Shown here: positions 9,840 to 20,997 of the stretch, piece after piece
How the letters are laid out: the number at the start of each line of letters is the position of its first letter
Numbering within the stretch: the stretch's first letter is position 1
Source of the DNA: Termitomyces sp. T153
Lineage: Eukaryota; Basidiomycota; Agaricomycetes; Agaricales; Lyophyllaceae
Reading direction: 5' to 3'
Assembly (NCBI GenBank): GCA_018296165.2
Contig: JACKQL020000128.1
Coordinates: 1-64,000 of the forward strand
Length of the DNA stretch: 64,000 bases
Position numbers and translations under genes: made by a program
The notes under the pieces: generated by a model
Told to the model about the DNA's origin: nothing
Seen by the model: only the letters and a program-made list of their open reading frames with translations
The model's database searches: none

Positions 9840-12800
9840 CTACATCGCCCGCTTCTTCCCTTTGTCCTGTCCACATTCTTTTGGGATCACGTACAGTGGA
9901 ATCTTTGCTTTACCTTCAATGATATCATAAAATGTATATGGTCTCTTGTTCTTCGATCCGGTGCCTTTGTGTCTGAGGTACGTCCCATTATAACGCTCAA
10001 CAATTGCTTTGAGAATGGCGGTGTCAACTGCACATCCAGGATCCATCCAAGTGCCCGATCCCTCAAATAGAAAATGTCTGGTCTTGAGATCCCATTCCAT
10101 GGCACTGGCAAGATCCTCTGCAAGGTGCTTCGCAAGTTTGCATAGGACTGTGTCTTCAAGCTGATGAATAGTTTGAAGGTGATCGTCATCGTCCATTGCT
10201 GGGTAGTAATCCTCGAGAACCATCACCATCCTACACAGTGCCTGGAGGCACTTGGTCTGAATTACTGTAGACAGATTGAAGTAGTCTGATGGAAAATAAT
10301 AGAATGGTATACGTACCAATGTCAAGGCCTCTGTAAACAGATATCATCATCCCACATATGGTTATATACGTAGTGTCATGAACATTGTTGGTGATAGAAT
10401 GGCCATGGAGATGGTCAAAATATCGGGAGGCCTCTGTAAGATGCATCGTATTATAGGAAAGGTAATGTCCTCCGATTGCAGCAGTTGGAATGGGGGTGTA
10501 TACCATGTGATATGCCCCAGGTGGCATAATCCTAATGACCGCAATTGGATTGACGTTCTCAAAGACAAGGAGAGTACTGACATGAAATCACCAGGCTGAC
10601 AATTTACAACGCATCCTTCTGCCTTTTCCTCATATGCTAAACGCGTCCTTGCCTTCTTCGTTCCAGGGTTAACCATTTGTTCTGCCAGTGTAGTCAAACC
10701 CTCAGGAGTCTTTGCTTGCTCAAATCCAGCAGGTCGTACGATGGACCACATCTTGGCGCCACAAGGTATCTGGACAAAGGTCCCCTGACCTTCCGCATCA
10801 TGATGCTCGTACGTGTGCACTCCTCCATGATGAAGGAGTGCCCAGCTCCTTGTGTGTTCGATATCTGCAGAGAAGTGTACCTTTTTTCCTCCATTAACAT
10901 AGTGAGCTACGTCCTGATTTCGAATGTAGCCTTGCGCATATCCATGATCAATATTCCTATAAAACAAAGATTAGCATTGTGATCAAAACAATAAGGTTGA
11001 CTCACCCTATGAGTGCAGGAATAGGCGGATAAGGTATCTGAAGGGAAAGTATGCACTGTATTTTGCGTGGATTTGTCAAGTTATCCAGGAGTTCCTGGAC
11101 AGTGCCTTCATAATGAGGATAAGTGACATTCTTTTGACGTCTTGTCATGTCTGGGAAATAGGTAAAGATTCATACAGTTGCATTCAAATAGAACATACCA
11201 TGTAAGGTATGTACTTTATTTTGAAGATCAAGTCCAGTCGTGCTGAGATAAGATTGAATGTCGGAAAACTGTTCTGTAGGATATCCTGAAATGACAATGG
11301 TCTTTCCTAGGGACAGGTGGGCCCTGCATATGCTGGCAAGGTCAGTAAGTGAGTCATTGTACTCTAAATGGACGACAAGTGGGGATTCAGTGGATGGTGG
11401 TAAATCTGCTAATCGTCGGACCGCAGCTGCATCCTATTGAAAATTAACTATGTATTTTGGAAAAGAAATGGATACATCGCTTACAGAGGCTAGTAAGTTC
11501 TTCTTGTGTGCCTTTGGATTAGAAATGAACGGTAATGCTGTGGTACAGCCGTTTCGCCATTTGATTGCAGGTGTAAGTGGGGACAGTTGGGTGGGTACAA
11601 CTTGCTGATAAAATTCACTTTGTCTAGTATTTGTCTTCGATTTTTGAGGAGAGGGATCGGCTACCTGCTGGTCTGTAGAGGAAGCAGAAGTTGAAGCTGA
11701 GAGTTCACCATGCAAATCAGAATCTAGGATAGCGCTTGAAGCATGCATAGAGTCAGGAACTGATGACTCTGTAGGTGGACATAGGACTGGCTGAGAGAAA
11801 GCATTTGAAAGCGCGATAGCAGCTTGCAGCGAGGTATGCGAACTTGTTGGATTGCTAACAGTGTCAAAGAGCACTTTCTGTGCAGGATTCATAGAAGCGT
11901 ACGCTTGAGCTCCTTGCAAAGATTTGGCATTGGAATTGAGGGTTTGCCATTCAGATGCAGATAATGGTGTCCATTTCGTTTGGAAACTCTCAGAGATAGA
12001 GGGATCTGCATTGACAATGCGAGGTGGAAGGGTTGGAAGAGTGGGAGTTCCATATTTGTCACGACGTGTGTGTGCAGGAGGAGGCTGTAGGCTCGTCCCA
12101 GGTGGAAGACGAAAAGATAGTCCATCCTTTTGGTACATCTGGTAAGAATAGCCACTAGAGTCCACTGCAGTCCGTATATATTCACTTAGATTTGACTGTT
12201 GGACACTAAGGGATGCAGGAAATGGAGCAGGTACAGGATACTGGGGGATAAGAGTAGTAGGAGGGTTCTGATGCCTCAACGAAGGCATAAAAGATGGATC
12301 TTGGGAAGGCAGGGATGTTGGGTTGGCAGTACCAGTATATATATCTGTTTTTTGACGTTTATTGGAGCTACATATAGATATTTATCTTGATAAATTTGTT
12401 TCCTATAATATAAATTTATTGCTTACAGTGCAGGTGGGACTGGTGAATTGTCCTTATCAGAGTGTGGCGGCAATGCCTGATTAAGTTAACAGTGAGAACA
12501 AAGGAGGGGAATAATCAATTTTTACTTACTGGAGGATTTTTTGAACCTTTCTCCATGCTTGAATTTACCCTGGTGTGTTACAAAGGCTGATTCCAGTATG
12601 ATGCAAGTTTTAGCACAGTTCAAAAAGGATGGTTGGTGTTTACAGGAGGGCGGTTGGTTGATTAGGTAACTTCTGACTAATCTCTCGGCAAATTCCGAGG
12701 ACTGGAAGCCTGCCTCGATGAGATTGTCTGTCGACCACTTGTATACAGAAGTTGATGTGTTAGACTCCAAGTCTTGGTCAGGATGAAGAGGTTTGTTACA

Positions 12801-12860
12801 TATTGTGCAATAGGAACAAATTGAGATAAGCCCAAGGCTCAGGATCTCATCCGCAATCAT
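9840..12860 (-). CDS. JmjC-like (cupin-fold) dioxygenase-type protein
   Basis: ATG 12858-12860, stop TAG 9840-9842, about eight short introns, roughly 850 residues. The N-terminus is Cys-rich (CSYCTICNKPLHP), followed by a long Ser/Pro-rich linker with the basic patch NKRQKTD. The C-terminal half is a JmjC-type fold: WALLHHGGVHTYEHHDAEG supplies the H-x-D metal site, then TFVQIPCGAKMWSIVRP. CQPGDFMIMPPGAYHMVYTP supplies the distal His, followed by AAIGGHYLSYNTMHLTEASR. That last motif appears only when a 51-nt intron (GTCAGT...CATTAG, about 10,530-10,580) is removed, which restores a complete domain. JmjC proteins are Fe(II)/2-oxoglutarate oxygenases, often acting on histones; the substrate here is unknown. 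The gene begins at the very 3' end of ATG4 on the same strand, so there is almost no separate promoter region. Confidence 0.75.
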
Positions 12861-15690
12861 GAAAGGAAGTAGACATTATCTTAACAATAATTCGAGTTGA
12901 GTTGAGGCAACTAAGCCAAGCATGTATCAGAGTACTCGTCTCCTCATCCTTGTCCTTGTCCTGCACCTCCTCTTTGTCCATATCCAACAACAAGTCATCT
13001 GGATAAGGCGTACGAGTCTCATATTATCATCTACATCCAACGGCCACAAAGGTGGTTCCTCCTGTACCGAGAACACGGTCTTCGGAAGCTATGAAAAAGC
13101 ATCCATCATCATCAGTTCAAAAGACCCAGAAAAGCAGAAAACAAGACAACAGCTCACCTCCCCAACCCGTCTCCTAAAATCCTCCCAATCACCCTCATCC
13201 CTACACACAAACCCAATCAACATACTTGGATCCAGCCCACTAAGAGGCATCTTCCTAATCGCTCGCAATGATACGTCTTCAACTCAGCCACGGGATATGC
13301 TGTAACGTAATGCTCCTGTACAGGATCGAGCACTCCCCCACCAGTAAACATGCTCAAGTCGTTTTCGTGCAGAGCTTCGGAGTATGTAGAGCTCACACTA
13401 ACGCTAGCGGAGCGCAACCGCGCTGTATTCGAATGTGTGCTGAGATTTGGCTGCGTATGCGGGCGAGGCTGTTTGATCGAAGAAGAAAGCGAGGCTTTCA
13501 GTCTATTTTTCGACTCCGTGCCCTTTCCAGACGTGGAAACCTCTTGCTGCAGTGGCGAAGGAGAAAGTGGGGTATGGTACGAAAATGTCGATGATCCTGT
13601 ACGTACAGACGACGGAGAGTTTGTGGAAGCATGGTTCAGTGGCGTCTTCCGCTTGTGCCCAGAGTACGCGCTGCCCGCCTCCGACTCGTCTGGCGTCATC
13701 TCGGTTTCGTGAGAGTGATGGCCCTGGTGTGGTGGTGTTGGCGGCGGCGTACATGGTGGTGGTGGAGCAGGGCGCAGGGCAACCACGGGCCGAGCATGGT
13801 GTGGGTCGAGGTAGAACAAGTTGTCAGCCTGCGAGCCAACAAAGTAGTATGACGAGCTTGTTCGGCCGCCTGCGATTCCCACAGACTAAGGGAACGTGTA
13901 CAACATATACAGCCTACAATAATACAATGAGGAATAAACCTCTTGAAAGTGCTGTCTGCCTATACAACGCACCTTGATGGTCTCGTAATAGATTGGATTA
14001 ACCCTGTCCAACCCAAGTCTAACACCAATCAACAGCAATACGGGCCCACAATGTCCCTGTCAAACCCTTCTGGTGTCTCGTCGCGCTCACACTGGTTGCA
14101 AACGTAAAGACCTCGCTCTGGAACAGTACGCTGTCAGTGGCAACAACGAGCGCGGCGTCTGGGAACACATTTACCAGTGTCCTGAGAAATATAATCAGTC
14201 ACTGCCTATGGGAGGGAGGAGAAACAGAACTGACTTGATTGCACCCGCAGCTGTACTAGGCCCAGACCACTGCCCAACATCCTTACCCAGCTCTTCCCTG
14301 GGCAACGCCATCCAATGCACGCTAAACGGGGCCTCGGGTGCAGGTGTATCAAGGAACCACGTCAATATTTGCACATACATCGCGTAGTCAGCTGTCAGTA
14401 TCGGGTGTGGAGGGCAGCGCCAGTCTAACAAGTAAATAAGCCAATCAATAAACTTCAAAATTGAGAACGGAAAGATAAAAACGCACCCCGCCCAGTCCGA
14501 AGCATACATCCCCACCCCAAATCACTTGTCCAGCCCTTCTCTGCACTCGCTCCACCACCACCCCATGTCCACGGTCCCTGTCCTATCACAGGGCTACTAC
14601 TTCCTTCCTCCTTCTCCTTCTTCCGCCCTCTCGCGCTTGCATCCGTCTTACTCGAGCTCGAGCTGTACGTCCCCACCGCCGATCCAGATACAGACACCAG
14701 CAATGACAAACTCGCTGCATCAACCCCATCCAGATCTCCCCGCTGCACATCTTGAATAGGCGTGAAATGCGAAAGATATGTTAACAAAATCTGCGATGGA
14801 AAATCAGCGTCAAAGATGGGTGGCCATTGTATGCCACCTGGCTTCCCTCCTCCCTGGCCTTGAGTCGCATCCGAGACTGACGAGACTGATGACCGCATGG
14901 ACTTTGTTGAAGATTGAAAGGATGGGGATAGAGAAGCAGTCGTCGTAAGCGTGTTGGAAGGTGGTGGAGGTTCCCATCCTGGATGTTTGACTCCAAGAAT
15001 CCATATCGGGTCTGTACATTTATCTGGCATCGCATCACTGTCCAAAAGGTACCTCATCCCCTTATCTAGATGTCCTTTACCGTGTTTTGTGGCAGTGAGG
15101 AGAGCGTCGGCGCCAACGCTAAGTTTGGGCGATGTCCCGGGTGACACGTTGCTGGTAGAGTTGGTGAAATAGTATTGGGAGGATGTGGACGATGTAGATG
15201 CGAGTAGAGAGGGAAGAGAGAGGTCGGTGGTGCTGGTACTGAAAGTATGCGAGAACCAGCCAGAGAGGTGAGTGGGCAAGTCTGTGAGACAGGATGTAGA
15301 CGTGCCGGGCATAGAGGCGTAGAGTGAGATACGTGGTGGGGAGGTGGAGGGTGACGAGGGCGGGGTTGGGCTGAGTGCACGTCAGAGACGCGGGATCGTC
15401 ACTGGCTCGACGATGATGGATGGTTCCGTCTCCGGAGGCGGTATGACAGCTGAAGGTTCCTCAACGGGGGGTGGTGAAGAGACGTCCGCTGAGGGACGAG
15501 GTAGAAAGCGTGATTTGCGAGGTTTGGAAGAGCCTTCAGAAGAGGTCGATGCGAGGCTTGATGTGCTCGAGTCTGCGATGGACTTTGCGCGATCACGGGT
15601 GCTTGAGGAATTTGTACGAAGAAATTTTGGTAGCTTTGAAGATGAGATTGAAGAAGCGGGGCTACTAGGTGGTTGTGAGGATTTGTTCAT
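12847..15690 (-). pseudogene. ATG4: ATG4 autophagy cysteine protease, degraded
   Basis: ATG4 processes and deconjugates Atg8 (family C54). Family landmarks are clear: LPKFLRTNSSS at the N-terminus, HLSGWFSHTFS, GWTSDLGWGCMLRTG with the catalytic Cys, [50 protein letters not shown] with DPHH, and [19 protein letters not shown]. The gene is broken. There is an in-frame TGA at 15,382-15,384 after TIPRL, where Arg (CGA) is likely ancestral. About 14 residues (the helix after the catalytic Cys) are missing, so MLRTG runs straight into RDWRCPP. A 1-nt frameshift lies near 13,258 between CERL and RKMPL. A further phase change near 14,060 needs a 34-nt intron. The last exon (after a 53-nt intron) reads to TGA at 12,847, overlapping the JmjC start codon. 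Confidence 0.85.
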
Positions 15691-15719
15691 GATTAGTCTA
15701 GAAGGAAAAAGGTCAGAAA

Positions 15720-16260
15720 GTGTTTGAAAAAGAGATTGAATAAATACCTGCTGAATATATGTAAGTGTTCGGGTGGAGCTGGAATGATAAAAACATCAGC
15801 TCTTAAATCGCGGCCAGACCCATCTAAGGTCACAAACCTCAAATATTTATGTTTTGAAAGGAAAAATGTTGTATAATCTTGGAATGAAGCGTCAGTGGCG
15901 TTGATAGCAGAAGATCCGGGTACAATGTGACTTACCTGGTGAATCGTGAATGTAAAATTAACTTGTGGCGTTCCCTGTCTGGCAAATGGTCTGTGACCAC
16001 CTAAAGCTCAAGATTCGACTCGAAATCGCATTATCGTCCTGGAAAATCAACATCATAAGCAAAGTTCAAGCGCGGCAGACCCTGGACAAACAAGGGATAA
16101 AAAACACTTGCCTAGAATCGTATCCCACCAGATCGAACTTAAACTTTCTCTCTGAAGCTCCAAATGGTCCTGAACTAGTCCAAAACGTGCCCAAGTCAAC
16201 GCGTGTACTGTCGCAAGTAGATGTATAAAGAGTCCGGCTGACAAGGCTGTGAATAGCCAT
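15720..16260 (-). other. Possible short gene or remnant, unrecognised
   Basis: An ATG at 16,260 opens a minus-strand frame (MAIHSLVSRTLYTSTC, then ASERKFKFDLVGYDSR) that ends in a possible splice site near 16,110. Downstream exons cannot be followed with confidence. The rest of 15,700-16,600 shows no supported gene. Confidence 0.25.
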
Positions 16261-16609
16261 GATGAATGGAATGTGAAAGATCTACCTAAGTGGAGACAGA
16301 AAAGGGTTGAATGGGACGTGGAAGAGGTAAATGAGGGCTGGGCGACATGGATGGGCGATGATCAAGGATGGCGGCCACTGCAAGGCCTATGGTTTTGCCA
16401 AGTTTGGTCGTCACTTCTGACTTTGCTCTGTAATCAATACTGAGTGTCCTACTGTGCTTGTCTTCTCCTCATTACCATCCAACTAGATATATATAGATGT
16501 ATTTTAACATGTAACAAGAAATTACGAATCCAGTTTCCTTTTTTCTCTCATTGCCTGGAGATTGAAGACTTGGACATTGTCAATTGAATTTCATACCATA
16601 CGAAATGTA

Positions 16610-18581
16610 CTATGCCAAATCCTTCCTCTTTCTGGATCTAGTGACTGGAATAGTATCTTCTCCTTTGTCGACTTCACATACCACTCCACTATAAGTAGAA
16701 GTCGCGGTGCAGTTAGAAGTAGATGGAGTACCACTAGAAGATGAGGAAAACATCTTCTTGACTAATGACTTGTGTTCCCTTGTCAAGTTCTTCTTGGTCG
16801 GAGGGTCACGAGGACGTCCTCTTTGATAGGTTCTTACCTGCAAGGAACATGAGAACCAGATTATTCAACCAAAAAATTACAAACCTTGCGTGGTCGTCCA
16901 CCTGTATGTAACTTCTTTTCACTTTTGGAAAACTTGTGCATATTGGAAAGAGATTCCCTATATTGCGCGGGCCCAATGGCAGTCTGATATCCTGTCTCTG
17001 TAATGTCCACAAATTCTTTCTGTAGAAAAGCATCAATTGAATTGAAAATAGAAAGATTGATCAAAGAGCACCCTCGGTCCGGTACTATATCCATCTGGAG
17101 GCTGAGCAGTTATAATTGTATATGCATCTAGAGGCTTTGCGTGATATGATACAGGCATCCATTTGAAAGTTGATTGCAATTTAACCCATGGACGGTCATA
17201 GGGTTCTCCTATATATCAATCATTGAGTGAACGATGAATGTAAACTAAGAATGGGCCCCCACCAATGACATGATCAGGATCAAAAAGACCAAGACTGCTG
17301 TATAAATCATACAAGTCTGCTGGAACCCTGGCGAGCTTTCGGCGAAATACTCTAATATGTGCAGAGGTGTAGTGATTGTTGGATGTGGTATTGAACGCAA
17401 ATGGATTATGGCTGTTAGTGAGCCCCCCACAAGTAGCGAAGAAACTGTCAGACATCCAGGTCTTCATATATAAAGGAATGGCCTGCTTGAATCTGAGAAA
17501 TAGTTGGTCATCTGAGCAAATGACGTATGCGGGCGTTCCAGGATGGATAGCTTGTAGAAATAAAAAGTCATTTGCCAGATGTCTTCCAAAGCCACCAAAA
17601 GCGAGGTTGGTATTAGATGCCATGGTGTCAACCATTGAAGAGAGATATCCAGACTGTTTGACATTCACAGAAGTACGCCACTTGTCTAGATTAACAGACC
17701 ATGCATCAGGTTCCCTAATGCAGTCAGGCCCATCAGGATATTTTGACCAGATAAGATTCCACTGCTAAATAAAAGGATTAGAACCTGGACAAGAGTGTAT
17801 GAAATAAATGGCTTACAGGTGAATTGATTTCCATGTCTTCTTCTGTCCACATATTGGGAGAACTAATGATATGCATGCGCACCAGCCGAGCAAAATCACA
17901 AATAGCAAAAACTGTGTTCTCTGAGATAAATGCTGCAAAAATGTTGACCATTCTATTGCTATCAGAAGAACCTGGCTCAATAAATCGTTCAGGCATTTTG
18001 AAAGAGCGAAGACGATTGGCCTTTCCCTTGTTTGGATTGGGCCCAGGGCTATCTCCAGCAAGAATCAACTGCAGATCATCCTGAGTCATCTGGACTACAT
18101 TTGCTTCCAGTCCAAAATTGAAGGTAACACAGTGCTATAACATGAAATGTGTTGGAAAAGGGGAGAAAATTGAAAGAACAAAACTTACATAGCCTGCAGC
18201 TATGGAAAGACATTTTCCACGAACTGTAACATGCATAGGTCCAGGACTGAGACCCTGTTTCACTAGATACTCCCAGGGTTTGTTCTTGGATCTTGCCAGG
18301 TCATACTGGTTAAGCACAAAGTGAGGGTTGCCCTGTTCAAGTGTAGATGCATATCCTGGCAGTGTAGTAGCTGAGGCAGTAGTATAGGGTTTTTGAGCTG
18401 TCCCCTCTGCAAAGGTGCGAGGAAAGAGAAGTAGATGAGCTGAAAAAATGTACATAAAGCATGAATAAAAGATAAATTGACTTTTCCAACCTAGAGGATT
18501 TTTTCCTGTGCGCTTGAACTCATATTCTAGCCACCTCTTAAGCCTATGCCACCAGATCTTGACTTCTGGATCCTCTGACAT
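16610..18581 (-). CDS. Accessory nuclear protein with two AT-hooks
   Basis: ATG 18,579-18,581, stop TAG 16,610-16,612. Six GT-AG introns keep one frame (roughly 540 residues). The N-terminus reads MSEDPEVKIWWHRLKRWLEY. The middle contains SPGPNPNKGKANRLRSFKMP and LAFGGFGRHLANDFLFLQAI. The C-terminal region has GGRPRK and, across an intron, RGRPRDPP, two AT-hook cores that bind the minor groove of AT-rich DNA. The end is the basic RSRKRKDLA, a likely nuclear signal. I recognise no catalytic domain. The exon that ends in the first AT-hook is reached by an intron that starts after GPR (GTGCTC...CTACAG). The tandem satellite begins about 48 bases upstream of the start codon, so the array forms this gene's 5' flank. 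The frame is intact, unlike neighbouring ATG4. Confidence 0.65.
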
Positions 18582-18628
18582 GAGTAGAGTCTGCAGCTAG
18601 TTCAGCTAAAAGGCCAAAAAGCACAGAC

Positions 18629-20370
18629 CCAGGCTCATGTGTTGATTTGTCAGCAGTTGCATAAGCAGATGCAGATAGCACGTCTCAACACACATAGTAA
18701 AGGTTGGTTTCATGGAAATACAAGTCTCTAGCTTGCCACTATAGTTTTCTTGTACTCTCAAAGAGGCTATGATGTACATAGAACAAAGAATTTATGCAAT
18801 AGAGTGATGGTACTCTGTCAATAATTCAGATACTGTTACTGAGTCCAGGCTCATGTGTTGATTTGTCAGCAGTTGCATAAGCAGATGCAGATAGCACGTC
18901 TCAACACACATGGTAAAGTTGGTTTCATGGAAATACAAGTCTCTAGCTTGCCACTATAGTTTTCTTGTACTCTCAAAGAGACTATGATGTACATAGAACA
19001 AAGAATTTATGCAATAGAGTGATGGTACTCTGTCAATAATTCAGATACTGTTACTGAGTCCAGGCTCATGTGTTGATTTGTCAGCAGTTGCATAAGCAGA
19101 TGCAGATAGCACGTCTCAACACACATGGTAAAGTTGGTTTCATGGAAATACAAGTCTCTAGCTTGCCACTATAGTTTTCTTGTACTCTCAAAGAGGCTAT
19201 GATGTACATAGAACAAAGAATTTATGCAATAGAGTGATGGTACTCTGTCAATAATTCAGATACTGTTACTGAGTCCAGGCTCATGTGTTGATTTGTCAGC
19301 AGTTGCATAAGCAGATGCAGATAGCACGTCTCAACACACATGGTAAAGTTGGTTTCATGGAAATACAAGTCTCTAGCTTGCCACTATAGTTTTCTTGTAC
19401 TCTCAAAGAGGCTATGATGTACATAGAACAAAGAATTTATGCAATAGAGTGATGGTACTCTGTCAATAATTCAGATACTGTTACTGAGTCCAGGCTCATG
19501 TGTTGATTTGTCAGCAGTTGCATAAGCAGATGCAGATAGCACGTCTCAACACACATGGTAAAGTTGGTTTCATGGAAATACAAGTCTCTAGCTTGCCACT
19601 ATAGTTTTCTTGTACTCTCAAAGAGGCTATGATGTACATAGAACAAAGATTGCATGGAATAGAGTGATGGTACTCTGTCAATAATTCAGATACTGTTACT
19701 GAGTCCAGGCTCATGTGTTGATTTGTCAGCAGTTGCATAAGCAGATGCAGATAGCATGTCTCAACACACATAATACAAGTCACCAGCTTGTCACTATAGT
19801 TTTCTTATACTCTCAAAGAGACTATGATGTACATAGAACAAAGAATTTATGCAATAGAGTGATGGTACTCTGTCAATAATTCAGATACTGTTACTGAGTC
19901 CAGGCTCATGTGTTGATTTGTCAGCAGTTGCATAAGCAGATGCAGATAGCACGTCTCAACACACATAGTAAAGGTTGGTTTCATGGAAATACAAGTCTCT
20001 AGCTTGCCACTATAGTTTTCTTGTACTCTCAAAGAGACTATGATGTACATAGAACAAAGAATTTATGCAATAGAGTGATGGTACTCTGTCAATAATTCAG
20101 ATACTGTTACTGAGTCCAGGCTCATGTGTTGATTTGTCAGCAGTTGCATAAGCAGATGCAGATAGCACGTCTCAACACACATAGTAAAGGTTGGTTTCAT
20201 GGAAATACAAGTCTCTAGCTTGCCACTATAGTTTTCTTGTACTCTCAAAGAGGCTATGATGTACATAGAACAAAGAATTTATGCAATAGAGTGATGGTAC
20301 TCTGTCAATAATTCAGATACTGTTACTGAGTCCAGGCTCATGTGTTGATTTGTCAGCAGTTGCATAAGCA
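18629..20370. repeat. Tandem satellite, eight units of about 215 bp plus a partial unit
   Basis: Counting from the word AGGCTCATG, units start at 18631, 18847, 19062, 19277, 19492, 19707, 19902, 20118 and 20334. The periods are 216, 215, 215, 215, 215, 195, 216 and 216; the last copy is cut after about 37 bases. Copies are almost identical, differing in small indels (AAAGG/AAAG), a few substitutions and one 20-base deletion with nearby changes in the sixth unit. Each unit contains TTGATTTGTCAGCA. Minus-strand frames of about 67 codons recur once per unit but have no independent support. The array lies between the 3' end of the C2H2 gene and the start of the AT-hook gene. Confidence 0.97.
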
Positions 20371-20997
20371 ATTTCAGATACCAAAAAAGGCAAATTGATG
20401 CGTAATGGTGTTTCTCCTCCTCTCCATGTCTGTCCTCCACACTTGTTCCACTTCATATGAGGGAGCAGTGTCTGTAAGGGTTCCTTGAGCACAATTTGTA
20501 TCAAGCATGATAAAGGTAGCTAGTTAGGAACTAGAATGAGCAATGTTGTGGTAATGGGCTAATAAAAAGGTATTGATATATCCAGAAATGAGACTACAGC
20601 TAGCTAGTAGTTATTTGTAGTCTTGATTGCAGATTCAAGTCACCAGAACAAGTGTATCAAGTCACAATGAAAGGGAATATGCTACAAGTGACTATTAGTG
20701 TGTATTTGATTTGTCAGATCTGACACATTTGAAGTGCATGATTATATATACAAATTATGTACTGTACCTTATAACAGGATGGCAATCTCATTTGCATCAT
20801 GCAAGTCCTTACTTCACTGATATCAATACTATCAGGAAGGTGGCACTCACATTTGGAGTGTCGTTAAACACTTTCATTGTCTAGTATTAAAGTAGCTATC
20901 AGATCTATTTAATTGAAGGTTGTAACTATGGAAGGACTCTAAGCAGCAAGTTCTAAACTTAGAATATTTCAATCTCATGAAGCTATTGAAAAATAAA
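20371..20997. other. AT-rich spacer with small palindromes
   Basis: No gene seen. It holds a perfect 14-base palindrome at 20712-20725 (TGTCAGATCTGACA) within TTTGATTTGTCAGATC, and the motif TGGCACTCACA near 20,841, which recurs as hairpins at 33.98 and 34.80 kb. An alternative last exon of the C2H2 gene could end with TAA at 20,864-20,866. Confidence 0.5.

Noticed and set aside
10530..10590. Apparent frameshift inside the JmjC domain between CQPGDFM and MPPGAYHMVYTP
   Set aside because: A 51-nt intron (GTCAGT...CATTAG) joins them perfectly in frame, and a second intron ending at CTACAG near 10,270 restores the downstream frame.
13000..13060. Second frameshift in ATG4 after WPLDVDDNMRL
   Set aside because: A 53-nt intron (GTACGC...GTGCAG) links MRL to DKDKDEE in frame, so only the lesion near 13,258 is kept here.
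19511..20266. Repeated minus-strand reading frames of 67-90 codons in the satellite
   Set aside because: They recur only because the DNA repeats; there is no start context, splice partner or family.
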